DNA of 64,000 nt, from assembly GCA_039602395.1 (NCBI GenBank), contig JBCNJP010000010.1, positions 34,684,590 to 34,748,589 of the forward strand. Reading direction: 5' to 3'. The notes under the pieces were generated by a model. That model searched no databases, had not been told where the DNA came from, and saw only the letters and a program-made list of their open reading frames with translations. Below, piece after piece: positions 33,296-43,850 of the stretch. Every line of letters begins with the position of its first letter. The first letter of the stretch is position 1. A program made the position numbers and the translations under genes. The stretch is from Deinandra increscens subsp. villosa (taxonomy: Eukaryota; Streptophyta; Magnoliopsida; Asterales; Asteraceae).

Positions 33296-36200
33296 GTCTC
33301 CCACTTGGACTGAATCGCGACTACAATCTAAGAAATAGTCAGAGGTGCTCTAGCTACACGTGGTTTTCTCAACCAGTCATGACACTTCAAGTCAAATAAC
33401 CAAGGCATATCAACAAACTCGTGATATAGTTTAGACTTATGGTATTTGTAAAGTCATCAGATCCTTTCTAGTATGTGACATCAATCGAACAAGAGACTTG
33501 GATTTATTCATTCTCTTTTGCGTTCAATCATTTTATTTCTCGTTCTATACGTTCGAAGTGATCCAATCAAACACACAGTAAGTTTGGGTAAGGCCTTACA
33601 CTTAACACTTGGAACTAACGAGAGGGCCCACGATGTCAAGCTATTGCATTATCAAAGCAAGAGTACAAAATTCCGTATTGACTACGTACAGCTCCCACTG
33701 AGCTTTAGATCCATTCCCAAACGTAACCGTTATGGCTGGAAGTTACGCGACCGCGTTAAACTACAATCAAAGAATGTCCTTTAGCAGGTGGGAGGTTGCT
33801 TATGTATCTCAGGTCGAAGGATACTGTTGAGTATACCATTAATCAAAATTATCTTATGATTAAATCCATGAAGACAATTTCATACGAGTTATGTCCCGAC
33901 GTCATTCTTTAATGAGGCCTTGTGAGTCTGGATTGTCAACAGTTTGGGTCCAGAGTCAGAATAGTCTTGCTTCAGGCTTTGCTCCCACAATGTCTGATCG
34001 ACTACGTACTTTAGAATATTAATGGCATATTCATGGATAGTAAAACGTATAAAATTTGAACACGTTACGCAGAATTTCGACTATTCTTCTAACAGTTTAG
34101 AGGAGGTCGAATGATTTGGTGCAAACGTTAATGTTTGACATCCAACACTAAATTAGAACATTGATATGGTGCTGAATTCATGTACTATGCAATAGCATCA
34201 TTTCATTGATCTAGCCAGATCATTGAATTTATGAATTTGCTACCATGTTCTTGACTCTTGTTTAGGATCGCCTTTGTTAGTTGTTTCTTAAGATTCAGTG
34301 TTTATCTTGAATAGGGAGACTTCCTAGGTGAATTGAACTTGTGATAATATGGTTCCCCTGGTAAGCACCTGTACGACTGTGTTATCACATGAGCATGCCA
34401 ATCGATTATTTGCAGAATCGAATTAACTCTTTGAATGTTTTATTGCATTCCTAGTTCAGATTCATTTAAGGTGGCTATCATTGTTCAATGAGTACAATTT
34501 TAATGAACATGCATTTCATGCATCAGTGTTTTACAGTGATTATGTGATTTTCCATCTTATATCGTTGTGTAGTCCTTTACAGTGACATCTATTGCAATAT
34601 CTAAGTATTGGATTCCTTTCATATTATATTCAATATGATTCGAATCATTTCAAGAGACTGATCGTATCTGTGGTTGATCAGCCACGATGTGATCAACACT
34701 TAATTTTAATCTTAAAACTTTAAATTAAATGAGGCGTCATTTAAATTTATCTGCTAAATTTAAATGATCTTAAGATCGCCATTTGATCGTTATTCCGATA
34801 AGGATCAGTGGCGATGCTCCCACTTGCTTTAGGTAGACTGACATTCTTAAAATCATAATTCTTTCAAACCGTTTGGATGTTATCTTGCACGATTGAATCA
34901 TTGCAATTATATTTTTTTTCCAAGAACAAAATCGTTCGCTTTCGTAGGTGTAGTACGGAACTTGAACGTTTAACATCCAAGTGTTATGTTCTACTCATAA
35001 ATTTAAAGATGATTGTCAAAGTCATCTAACAGTTTGATAGCATAGAGATGCTTTCATCTTAATCGCTTGAAAGTATCTCGTGATGATCTGCTTAATCGGA
35101 TTATCGAATCCGATGTTAGAGGACATTATCTTATTCAAGTAAGATTAATCTTCAAACTCTAACTAGAATGCCAACACGTTTCTCTTAGCAACAATCTTTT
35201 ATTGGTGAAACGATGTTTGTCTGGCTCGTCTCGTACAAGTATGAGAGTTGCTTTACATTGTCCAGTGATCTGTCAGAATCACGTATCTTAAGATATTTAA
35301 AGATCTAACTATAGACATGTAGTTACCAAATTCTTATCTTTGCAAGATTCTGCTCTTGAGAACAGAATTTAGTTATGCAAGTGTTATGTGAAGGGGCATT
35401 TTAGTTATAAGATACTAAGGGTAATTATTGTTACAAGTCTTTAGTCTTGTGTTTGCCAACTCCAATAATGAAACTGTTATTCCTTGCACTAAACACTTAG
35501 TGTATTATCGGATTCAAAACACACGCGAGTACAACGAGTGTAGTCTAAGACTTGCAAGGTATATGCATGTATGCACATGTATCACTAATGGTACTATCCA
35601 CCAGAAATGGTGTAACCATTCAACGATGTCATAATCAGCAAGTGATTACATTTGTAGTAATTTAGCTGGTAATCCAAACTTAATTGAACAAACGTCTGCT
35701 TGTGGCAAATGATGTATTTGTTCACATAGTTAAGATCGAAAAGGCGAGCTTTAATTAGTTCGAATTGATTTAATATTCTTGACGTCAGTGATTCTAAGCC
35801 ATAAGACTTTATGAACCACCGTTATGTCGTGCGTTATGTCGTAACGAGTATGATAAACGTTCAAGGCTTTATAGATTTGATGGGACATGAAGGAGCAAAT
35901 GTTTTCATGTCGTATTTAAGCTAGCCTTGATTAAATTAAGTGTACCAGGTACATTTTATGCTGTATGTTGTTTTATGATTTTGAATTTCAATCTAATAAA
36001 CGGTTGAATCAAATTCAAAACATAGATTAAAAACAGCCATGCATATTTCGAAATCAGAGATAGTCAAAAGCATGTCACAATCAAAATTCCAAAGAAAGCA
36101 ATTGTTCATCCTGGAAAACAGCCAGGGAAACCAAAACAAACAAGTTGTTTTAAAATCACCAAGAACTGTTTTAAACCGAAAACTTTAGACATGAGCTTTA

Positions 36201-36309
36201 TTTTGAGTGCGAATCTCGCTGGGTAGCTCAATGTCATCTTGGTATGCTTCATTCAGCTTCATGCACCTACAAAATGTAAAGTATGTCAATCATATATTTT
36301 GTAGGAATT
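33296..36309 (-). mobile_element. Copia-Z internal non-coding region (no pol)
   Basis: Three kilobases between gag and the polypurine tract. No protease, integrase or RT motif is visible on either strand, only short open frames. The bounded structure (gag one side, tract and LTR the other) indicates that pol is absent by design or by an old deletion, not beyond an edge. Confidence 0.65.
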
Positions 36310-37231
36310 AGTGAAGCATCATAGAACATAAACTTATGTGTATACCTGAGGGATTACCCTGCGGGGTTTTCCCATTCTTCACCTTGGCAAGATACTCTGG
36401 GTAGTTCCTCCTCTAGTGCCACATCTTATTGCATTCAAAACACTGGCGCTGTTCTGGCGACGGTGCCTTGGATGCTTTCGACTTGCCCTTCTGGGAGCTT
36501 CTAGACGCTCTGGGAACAGCTGCCTTGCCCTTCTTCTTATTTCCACGCCTTCCTTTTTTCACCTTAGGCTTTTTGACACTTCCTGATCGGATTGCGAGTA
36601 CATCGGGTGCCTTGTCGTTAACAAAGTTAACCTCGGCAGTTTTGAGCATGCCATGAAGCTCAGTCACTGTCTTTACCATGCTGTGCATGTTAAAGTTCAC
36701 CCTGAAAGGGGTGAAGGCACTGGACAATGAGTACAGAATTAGGACCGTCGCCATTTCGACGGGGATGACGTAGTTCAGCTTCACTAGGCGGTCGATGTAA
36801 CCCTTCAATTTCAGGACATGGGCGCTAACGGGAGCGCCTTCAGCCATGTAACAGTTAATGAGTGTCACAATGGTGTCGTAGCTCTCCTACCGGGCCTGGG
36901 TTTCAAACATGCCCCTCAGATCACCGATCACCTGAAAAGTCGTCATGTCGACCATGTTCTTCTGAATATCAGAAGTCATAGTGGCTAGCATAAGACATGT
37001 GACATTTTTGGCATATTGTCGCAATGTGTTATGGGCATTGCGCGCTGGAGCAGTGTCGGATTCTGGTTGCTCGGGAACCTTAGCTTCTAAAACGTTTTCC
37101 ATGTTAGCCATTTTCAGGACGATTCTCAGTTTCCTTTCCCAATCAAGGAAATTTGCGCCGTCAAGCTTCTCTTTCTTAAGAATAGACTTGAGATGGAAAA
37201 TCGCTTGGTTTGCGCGGTTTGCGTCAGCCAT
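36310..37231 (-). pseudogene. gag: Copia-Z gag, nearly intact
   Basis: Starts at ATG 37231 (minus) as MADANRANQAIF. The Copia gag core follows (FLDWERKLRIVLKMA, then the VLKLKGYIDRLVKLNY and LILYSLSSAFTPF segments), then a basic linker of Lys/Arg repeats and one CCHC-type knuckle, C-FE-C-NKMW-H-(stop)-RRN-Y, whose fourth ligand is Tyr. Only two in-frame stops: TAG 36887-36889 where the family has Gln, and TAG 36413-36415 where Trp is expected. About 300 codons. Far better preserved than the other gag genes here. Confidence 0.88.
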
Positions 37232-37499
37232 CTGAAACAACAGGCAAATTTAGTGTTTCGATGTTTAATTCGTATTCAAGGATGGCAAGCTAATCTTGAA
37301 CAGAAAATGGGAACTCAGTTAGTTAAACAATTTCTCCAGACAGTGTAAAGTGCTTTCAAAATTTCTAAGTAACTAAATGGACAACGAGTCTCACTTGTGA
37401 AAAGCTGTCACAACTCCCATTTTGGGGCTTTCGCGAACGAATCAACGAAATACGGGGTTTAGCCCTATCTATGCCCATTTTGTTTATAGGCTGACCAGA

Positions 37500-37662
37500 G
37501 GTACGGTGTCGAAATACTCCAATACCAAAGGTGCGTGTAAAGAAAAAGGGTAGTTGTCCTAAGTGGCCAGTGTGTGCGTACGGTGTTGAAATAGTACAAT
37601 ACGCTCACCTTGGAAGATACCCTGAACACCACGTGCGGTGTTGAAATACTCCAACACTGATG
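37500..37662 (-). repeat. Three copies of a GTGTTG...CAACAC hairpin in Copia-Z leader
   Basis: Units of about 24 bases at 37503, 37579 and 37636 share a CGGTGTYGAAATA core ending in CAAYAC. The third forms a perfect GTGTTG/CAACAC stem; the first retains pairing with a G-U pair and one mismatch. All lie in the transcribed leader between primer-binding site and gag start. Confidence 0.75.
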
Positions 37663-38068
37663 CATCGGTAAATATGTTCCAAGTTAGACTTGACTTAGGA
37701 TGACATAGACTACCGGTTTTAGGCTTACCAGATAGGATTATTAAGTCAAATTTTAATAATCGGCGTTTTGACGAAAATATATACCCTATCTCACTCGGGA
37801 CGATCATTTAAATATCCTAAGTCTTAATGATCTACGTGTCACGAGGCGATAACCAATTATTTACAAGTTCGATTCATTTATCGAAAAAGCTGAATTTAAT
37901 ATCGAATTAAATAGGTTATCAAATTTTATGAAGTCGTAAATAAAATTAGGACTTGTTATTTAATTAATCAAAAACAACTTTATACCAGTAAAACAAAGTT
38001 TGGATTTTAGTCGGTGCGTTAATCAGAATTAAGACAAGCAACCAAAGACAAGCAAACACATGTGCACA

Positions 38069-38266
38069 TATTCGGCCATACAGGGGTTTCGATATTGTCA
38101 GAGCTTATGACAATATCGAAGAAGGTCGAGGGGCGTAAAAGTAAACCAACCAAGAGATAGAAAAACTCCCTGCGCGTTACGTGACAATATTCGGCCATAC
38201 AGGGGTTTCGATATTGTCAGAGCTTATGACAATATTCGGCCATACAAGGGTTTCGATATAGTCGCT
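38069..38266 (-). repeat. Repeated ATATTGTCA hairpins in Copia-Z leader
   Basis: A ~47-base unit (ATTCGGCCATACAGGGG, TTTCG, then ATATTGTCAGAGCTTATGAC) occurs fully at 38069-38117 and 38189-38235 and in a shortened third copy up to 38266. Within it GATATTGTCA (38091-38100) pairs perfectly with TGACAATATC (38108-38117) around a 7-base loop. Position in the leader of a gag-carrying element suggests an RNA signal. Confidence 0.8.
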
Positions 38267-38741
38267 CCCACTCGCTTCAACAAGTTCTGCGCGTCAAGAA
38301 GAACGTCTGTCTCGTTTCGGGTTCATGCCATTTTTGGAAATCCCTAGAAGGGATAATCTCTAAAATGGTCGTCGTATCAAGCTCGTCTCGTTCGTCCAGG
38401 CGAAGGTAAGCAATTACAAAATTAAAATAAAACCTAATCTTAAAATTAAATACAACTTTGAACCCGGTCTAAATTGGGCCAATCCAAAACAAAACAAAAT
38501 GGGCCTAATGGGCCAAAACACAATGACATCCATGACAAACCAAAAACAGGGTCGGGCCGAATATGTGCGAAAGATAATTCAATCAATTTTATTGAATTGA
38601 ATTATGTTTAGTGGCTTTAAATCGACTAAACACATCTAAATGGCGATTCAATTAATTTCGCGACTTTCGGGTTTAAAACCCCAGTTCGTGAAATATACCG
38701 GTTTAAAATTGACCGGTTAGGGTTTGCATTTGGTGATCAAG

Positions 38742-38754
38742 GCTCTGATACCAC
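38742..38754 (-). other. Primer-binding site, Copia-Z
   Basis: Minus-strand TGGTATCAGAGCC, one base after the LTR end ...CCCAACA at 38756. Initiator-Met type. Confidence 0.92.
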
Positions 38755-38755
38755 T

Positions 38756-39078
38756 GTTGGGTTACGACAATGGTATTCGGGTTCCCGGTAACGACAAAAT
38801 TTTTGAATTAAATAATTATTTATGTCAAATAATTATTAAATCATTTACCGAGTAAATATGTAAATTAAAATAAATTAAATTAACTTGTAATTTAATACGC
38901 AACGGAAAAATAATTTAATTTACAAAACCGTTTACCAGTCTATTAACATAAACCAATACAACAGGATTCGACAACCACCAAACGCGCAAACACCAATTGC
39001 GTTAAAACAAGAACGCGATACATATAAAATAAATAATGAAATAAATCTAAACCAACGATGAGTTTAGATATACCTGAG
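38756..39078 (-). mobile_element. Copia-Z 5' LTR, truncated to its 3' ~320 bp
   Basis: Matches 32005-32325 of the 3' LTR with modest divergence and is followed by the primer-binding site. The expected upstream ~970 bp of the LTR is missing; the sequence changes at about 39078 to G1 gag. Since G1 gag C-terminus and protease are missing too, a single deletion most simply explains both losses. Confidence 0.85.
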
Positions 39079-39587
39079 CGGTCTCACTTGTGATTCTCCA
39101 AAACGATCACTCGGTTTCGCATCGCCCATATATACCCGACCAAGTTATCATGTATCTCATCAGTCACCCTCAAGTTGTGGCTCAACATCTCGATCACCTC
39201 GCTCGAACGCTGCTCCCTTTCTCTTAGTTGTACAATGTTATGCATATCGTTACTCAAGGCTCGTTTCGTAGTGTCCAAAGTTGACACCAATGCCGCAATC
39301 ACCTGAGTCTCTAGGCACGGTAACAATGGTAAAAATGGCACACCAGGGACCTCTAGCATACGAGGGGTAAGGTCAGTGCCGATAGGGTCAGGGACTCGGT
39401 GCTCCTCGACCAGCCTTCGTACGTGTCCTCGGTACCACCTCTAGTTCATAGGGTCTTGACAGTTGCGGACATAAGATGACTCGACAATATCACGCTCGTC
39501 GGATGACTCCTCATCGTCGCTCGTCACGCGAAGTCTCTTCCCCTTGGCTCCCGATGACGCTCTGATGTCCGATTGGTTAGTCGACAT
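39079..39587 (-). pseudogene. gag: Tekay-G1 gag N-terminus, truncated
   Basis: ATG at 39587 (minus) starts MSTNQSDIRASSGAKGK, with acidic and basic patches. A TAG near 39440 breaks the frame. The downstream part (39359-39084) has a helical, possibly coiled-coil stretch (LREREQRSSEVIEMLSHNL). Cut at 39078 by the Copia-Z/deletion junction before the capsid core and zinc knuckle. Upstream, between primer-binding site and ATG, a TTGCAG acceptor-like site touches the start codon region. Confidence 0.65.
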
Positions 39588-39877
39588 GCCTGCAATATCA
39601 TCCCATGTATATTACAGTAGGTAGCTACCCTTTGAATAACAACATGGCTTATTCTATCAATCACTACTCGAAGGTAGATGTGACAAAGCAATAGAGAGAT
39701 ATAGAGATAGCAACTATAGCATGGAAAGAAATAATTACGTATAGTCGTATGTATATATACTTATATATATCTACAATAAGTAAAACAAGAGAACTGCGTA
39801 TATGTACGTCTATGAGTGTGTTTAACTAACTCTAGTCATAGTTGGATCTAATGCAATCCTAAGTTCACTATGACCGA

Positions 39878-39891
39878 CCACTCTGATACCA
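39878..39891 (-). other. Primer-binding site, Tekay-G1
   Basis: Minus-strand TGGTATCAGAGTGG, three bases after the LTR end GTGTGACA at 39895. Initiator-Met type; marks 39895-43857 as a 5' LTR. The leader 39588-39877 shows no other feature. Confidence 0.9.
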
Positions 39892-41362
39892 CTCTGTCAC
39901 ACCTCGGAAAAACCCGCCGCCCTCCGTGCTCCGTGGACCTGGGGCGTAACTGGTGGCGCGACCGTGACTGCTGCGACCACCACCAAGATCTGAGTCGTTA
40001 GACACATCGAACATCTACATGCTCTACTCAATGACCAAAACACGTTGAAAAATGGGTTTTTTTTATCGGAGTTAAGTAATATTACCCAAAAACAGTGCAG
40101 AAGCATTTACGAGGTTACAAAACATTTATGGAAGCGACAAACCATTAGTTATCCAGAACAAAAGTTGCAGAAACAAAACATAAATAGTTTAATAAGTCTA
40201 TTGCCCAACGCGATCAAAGAAAATTAAAATCAAACATGACAATGCAGACCAAATACCAATGATCCTGAGTGTGCATGCCTTAGCGACTTCACCCTAAGGA
40301 CCTAAGAAGAAACATGTAAAGAGTCAACGCACGGTTGGTGAATTCACAGAGTTTAAAAGTAGGAAACATCATTTTCCAGAAAATATAAATTTATCTTTTT
40401 ACTCTCATCGAGACGTAACCCAGCAGGAATCCCATTCCCGAAAACAAGTTTAATCAAATCAGTTTATCAAAACATTTCACTTTTTTTATATAAATGGGTT
40501 AGCTAGACCACGAAGTTTATAAACTAGTGGGAATTCGTAATCACCATAACTGACAGACTTAAGTTTTTGCCTTCCGGTTATGCTATAATACGGAACACAA
40601 CACCGAGTTAGGACAATATTATACCCGTTCCTCTCCCCTCCAAGGGCCAACAGGAGCTAGAGCGACTAGCGTGAGCATGGTTTGTCAGACCCAGTAGATC
40701 TACCAAACATTTCCACGTTATCACTGATATAAAATGGCTTACGCTATTAGTGGAAGGACTCCCTTGCATGTCTTTCGTGTACTATTTACAAACTAGTGTA
40801 TAAAACAATAAAGTAGTTCGGAAACCGTAAAAGTTTACCACATGTATTCTTACCTAAAAGCGTTAAATAGTAAAAGTGGGGCCGTGAACTCACCTTAGGG
40901 TGCAAATAAGCTACTCCAATCAACCAACCACTAAGAAGTAGTGAAGACCTCTTAGACATCACCTATGACACATAACTGTGTAAGTGTTGACCGTGTTTGA
41001 CCGAACATCCCGACAATTCACGGACATTGGATAAGTGGACTTGAGAACATTTTGGTGATCACATTTACGTTTCTTATTCATAACCTAACACGTATCTCAT
41101 ATACAACACATTGTATTATGATGAATACATGCGTTCGAAGTCTTACGACATTATCCCGCGTATACGATGTACGATCGACGGAACAATCATACAAAGTCTT
41201 GTCATTCCATCCGAGGTATGAGACTTAGGACTTGAATACACGTATAACTCATAACCAATTTAACTTATTACATGCAAACACATAGCCATGTAACTTCATG
41301 CTTATAATTATGCAATTTTTCCAATTTATTTATTTACCGATATATATATATATATATATATA

Positions 41363-41530
41363 GGGTTAGGTTCAAATGAGAACTTTTTATTTTGAGAACT
41401 AAATCTCAACCACAAATTTCAGGGGGGACCACTACAATTCATTGGAGGGGGGATACATGTAAATAAACTTGTGGCTCAAATTAGTTCTTTTTTGTTCTCA
41501 AATCATTTTGGTTCTCAAATGATCCTCTCC

Positions 41531-41531
<1 letters not shown>
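41363..41531. mobile_element. Small MITE in a (TA)n tract
   Basis: 169 bp with imperfect terminal inverted repeats, GGGTTAGGTTCAAATGAGAA on the left and, in reverse complement, GGGAGAGGATCATTTGAGAA on the right. Preceded by (TA)10 at 41341-41362. No coding capacity. Insertion beside a TA microsatellite recalls micron-type MITEs. Confidence 0.75.

Positions 41532-41628
<97 letters not shown>
41530..41628. repeat. Palindromic compound microsatellite (CT)n(AT)n(AG)n
   Basis: (CT)~10, (AT)~17, GAGAG, (AT)5 and (AG)~14 in order. The CT and AG tracts are mutually complementary and the AT core is self-complementary, so the whole 99 bp can form a hairpin or cruciform. Confidence 0.9.
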
Positions 41629-42150
41629 GTGAGTTATTCTACATCCACCAAAAACTCTACATCCACTACATCCACCCTCTTTTTTCACAAAAAACACCAA
41701 AAAAACACTTTTTAACAATTTTTTTTTTAAAACACTACACCTCTAATCGCTATGTTAGCTTTCTAGGACACTTTTTTTAAAAAAAATTTTGTGGTGTTTT
41801 TTTTTGTGTTTTTTTTCGATTTATTTTTTTTTCAAAAAGAAAACATAAAAAAAACACTTTTTTTAATTAAATTTTTTTTCTAAAAACACCATTCTTCTAG
41901 ACGCATCAAAACACATATTTTTTTGAATTATTTTTTATTATTTATTTTTTATTTTTTGTATTTTTTGGCGTTTTTTTTGAAAAAAATAATAAAAACGCCA
42001 TAAATTTTTTTTAAAAAAAGGTGTTCCAGAAAGAATATATAGCGATTTGACATATGATGTTTTTTTTTAAAGAAAGTGTTTTTTTTTGGTGTTTTTTTGA
42101 AAAAAAAAGAGTGGATGTAGGGAATTTGGTGGATGTATTCTACCCCAATT
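41629..42150. mobile_element. Long-hairpin MITE bounded by GA/CT microsatellites
   Basis: Left arm begins with a TTATTCTACATCCACC segment; the right arm in reverse complement has a TAGAATACATCCACC segment. Pairing continues inward (TAATCGCTATGTTAGC near 41746 against a matching segment near 42040). The A/T-homopolymer-rich interior has no ORF. Both outer ends run into GA/CT repeats (41601-41628 and 42151-42167), as if the microsatellites were part of, or seeded by, the element. Confidence 0.65.
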
Positions 42151-42167
42151 CTCTCTCTCTCTCTCTC

Positions 42168-42357
42168 ATAACATCATTCTCCCATGAAATTCTCATAACA
42201 TCATTCTCCCATGAAATTCTCATAGATCATCATATAGCATGTATTAAACCATATGCATATAGCATCATATAGCATGTATTAAACCATATCATAACATCAT
42301 TCTCCCATGAAATTCCCATAGATCATCATATAGCATGTATTAAACCATATCATAGAT
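42168..42357. repeat. Short tandem repeats in G1 LTR
   Basis: Two adjacent 27-bp units beginning ATAACATCATTCTCCC (42168 and 42195) recur at about 42291, alternating with three copies of a unit containing CATATAGCATGTATTAAACC. Confidence 0.85.
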
Positions 42358-43079
42358 TGCTACCCACATGCATGTAAGCTAACTTGCCCTACTTGGCTAT
42401 TTCCACCATATGTCATATTTTCATGTAAATAATTTTTATAAAATTATCCGCATGTATTTGATCATCAAGTTCACAACTTTATACACCATCATGCATCCAA
42501 TAACCTAGATTACATGCTCACATAGCAGATCTAACAACAATCATATGCCTTTATTTAAGATATTGCATTTTTGGCAACCGAAATCATGTTTTCAACATAG
42601 ATCTCACGCAAAGTCAATCACTTTATGCATCATCAACCCTAGATCTATCATTATCTAGACATCAAAACAAAGATCTAGCACAAATCATCAACCTTTATTC
42701 ACATGCATGCATGATTTTCCATCAAAAACCCTAGATCTAGCTCATATCACAACATCACGCATAATAGCCCCAGTTTTTTTTTATCAAAAGATGCAATCTT
42801 TTCTACTCAAATCACTAGATCTACTCTTGATATCATCAAACCATTATAGATCAGACCTAGATCTATCGTAAAGCATGAATCTTGACAACATAAACACAAG
42901 GAAAACATAAGAAAACACTTACCGAATGATGTAGGATGATAAGGGATGAAATCGGGGCTTGAAACTTGTAATAAAGCTTGGATCTTGGTAAGGAATGAGT
43001 AAAAGGATGATAAGAGACGTAAACGGGGCTGAAATGACGTCTGGTGGTGATGGAATGAAGAAATGGAGACTAATGGTGC

Positions 43080-43183
43080 TTAAATAGTGGAGAATTAGGG
43101 TTTTGCTGAAAACAGGGTTGTAGGCGTAACGCCTAGGGCCTTGGGTTGCTCTAGGCGATAAGCCTAGAGCTCCCCGTATGGCA
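43080..43183 (-). promoter_or_regulatory. G1 LTR core promoter with CpG palindromes
   Basis: Minus strand: GCTCTAGGC (43170-43162) pairs perfectly with GCCTAGAGC (43156-43148); a second perfect palindrome TAGGCGTAACGCCTA lies at 43135-43121. TATTTAAG follows at 43086, then a leader-like start. The same arrangement, with diverged motif copies, occurs at 46060-45959 and on the plus strand in G3 at 48370-48470. Start site not determined. Confidence 0.6.
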
Positions 43184-43578
43184 GCCCTGTTGACTTTTGT
43201 TGACTGCAGCTCGTTTCGTCCGTTTTTCACGTTTTTGGTCACGGTTTTCAACGTTTTCTCCCATTTTCAATCCACTATCATTTTTATCACATCAAATCCA
43301 ATAAAATCAAGTATTAACTTGCCATATAACAATTTACGATCATGCAATCAAATTCATGTATCAGTTTTTATATCATTCACGATATTCACCGATTTTTAAT
43401 CAATCACCAATATTTCAAGACTCTGACTTGTGTGTGATACTTGTGAAGTTTTTTAAGGCTACTAGACTCTCCTAATACCTTAACTGACATACTACGCCTA
43501 TATACGCGCGTTCTGGTTTCACCGGTTTATCAGTTTTTATCCGTTTCTGAGGTTCGGGTCCCACCTGGAGGGCCAGAT

Positions 43579-43625
43579 TGTCACATCCTCCCCTTGTTAT
43601 GGAATTTTCGTCCCGAAAATTAAGG
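43579..43625 (-). other. Internal polypurine-tract/LTR-start module inside the G1 LTR
   Basis: Minus strand TTTTCGGGACGAAAATTCC, ATAACAAGGGGAGGA, TGTGACAATCTGG: the usual end of a gypsy internal region plus LTR start, but 272 bases inside the LTR defined by alignment with 28992. The same module is at 28720 and, in another family, at 18930-18970. Confidence 0.75.
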
Positions 43626-43850
43626 TTATAACTTAATTGCTAAACGTTTGAGTTAGGAGTATAAATCTCGCAAATTTATCAGTTACAACTCCGTTGTAAA
43701 TAGTAAGAAATCAAATTAAACATTTTGAGCTTCACTCAAAAGTAATAATCAAGGCCAACAGTTTACTTAACAGTAAGAAAGAAAATTTTTGAATAATCGC
43801 ATTATCTTTACATTAGTTTTCTCAGTTATCGAATCAGTTTTCTCTTAGTT

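Noticed and set aside
39084..39359. Separate small gene on the minus strand
   Set aside because: It is the continuation of the G1 gag N-terminus after an in-frame stop, cut by the Copia-Z junction.
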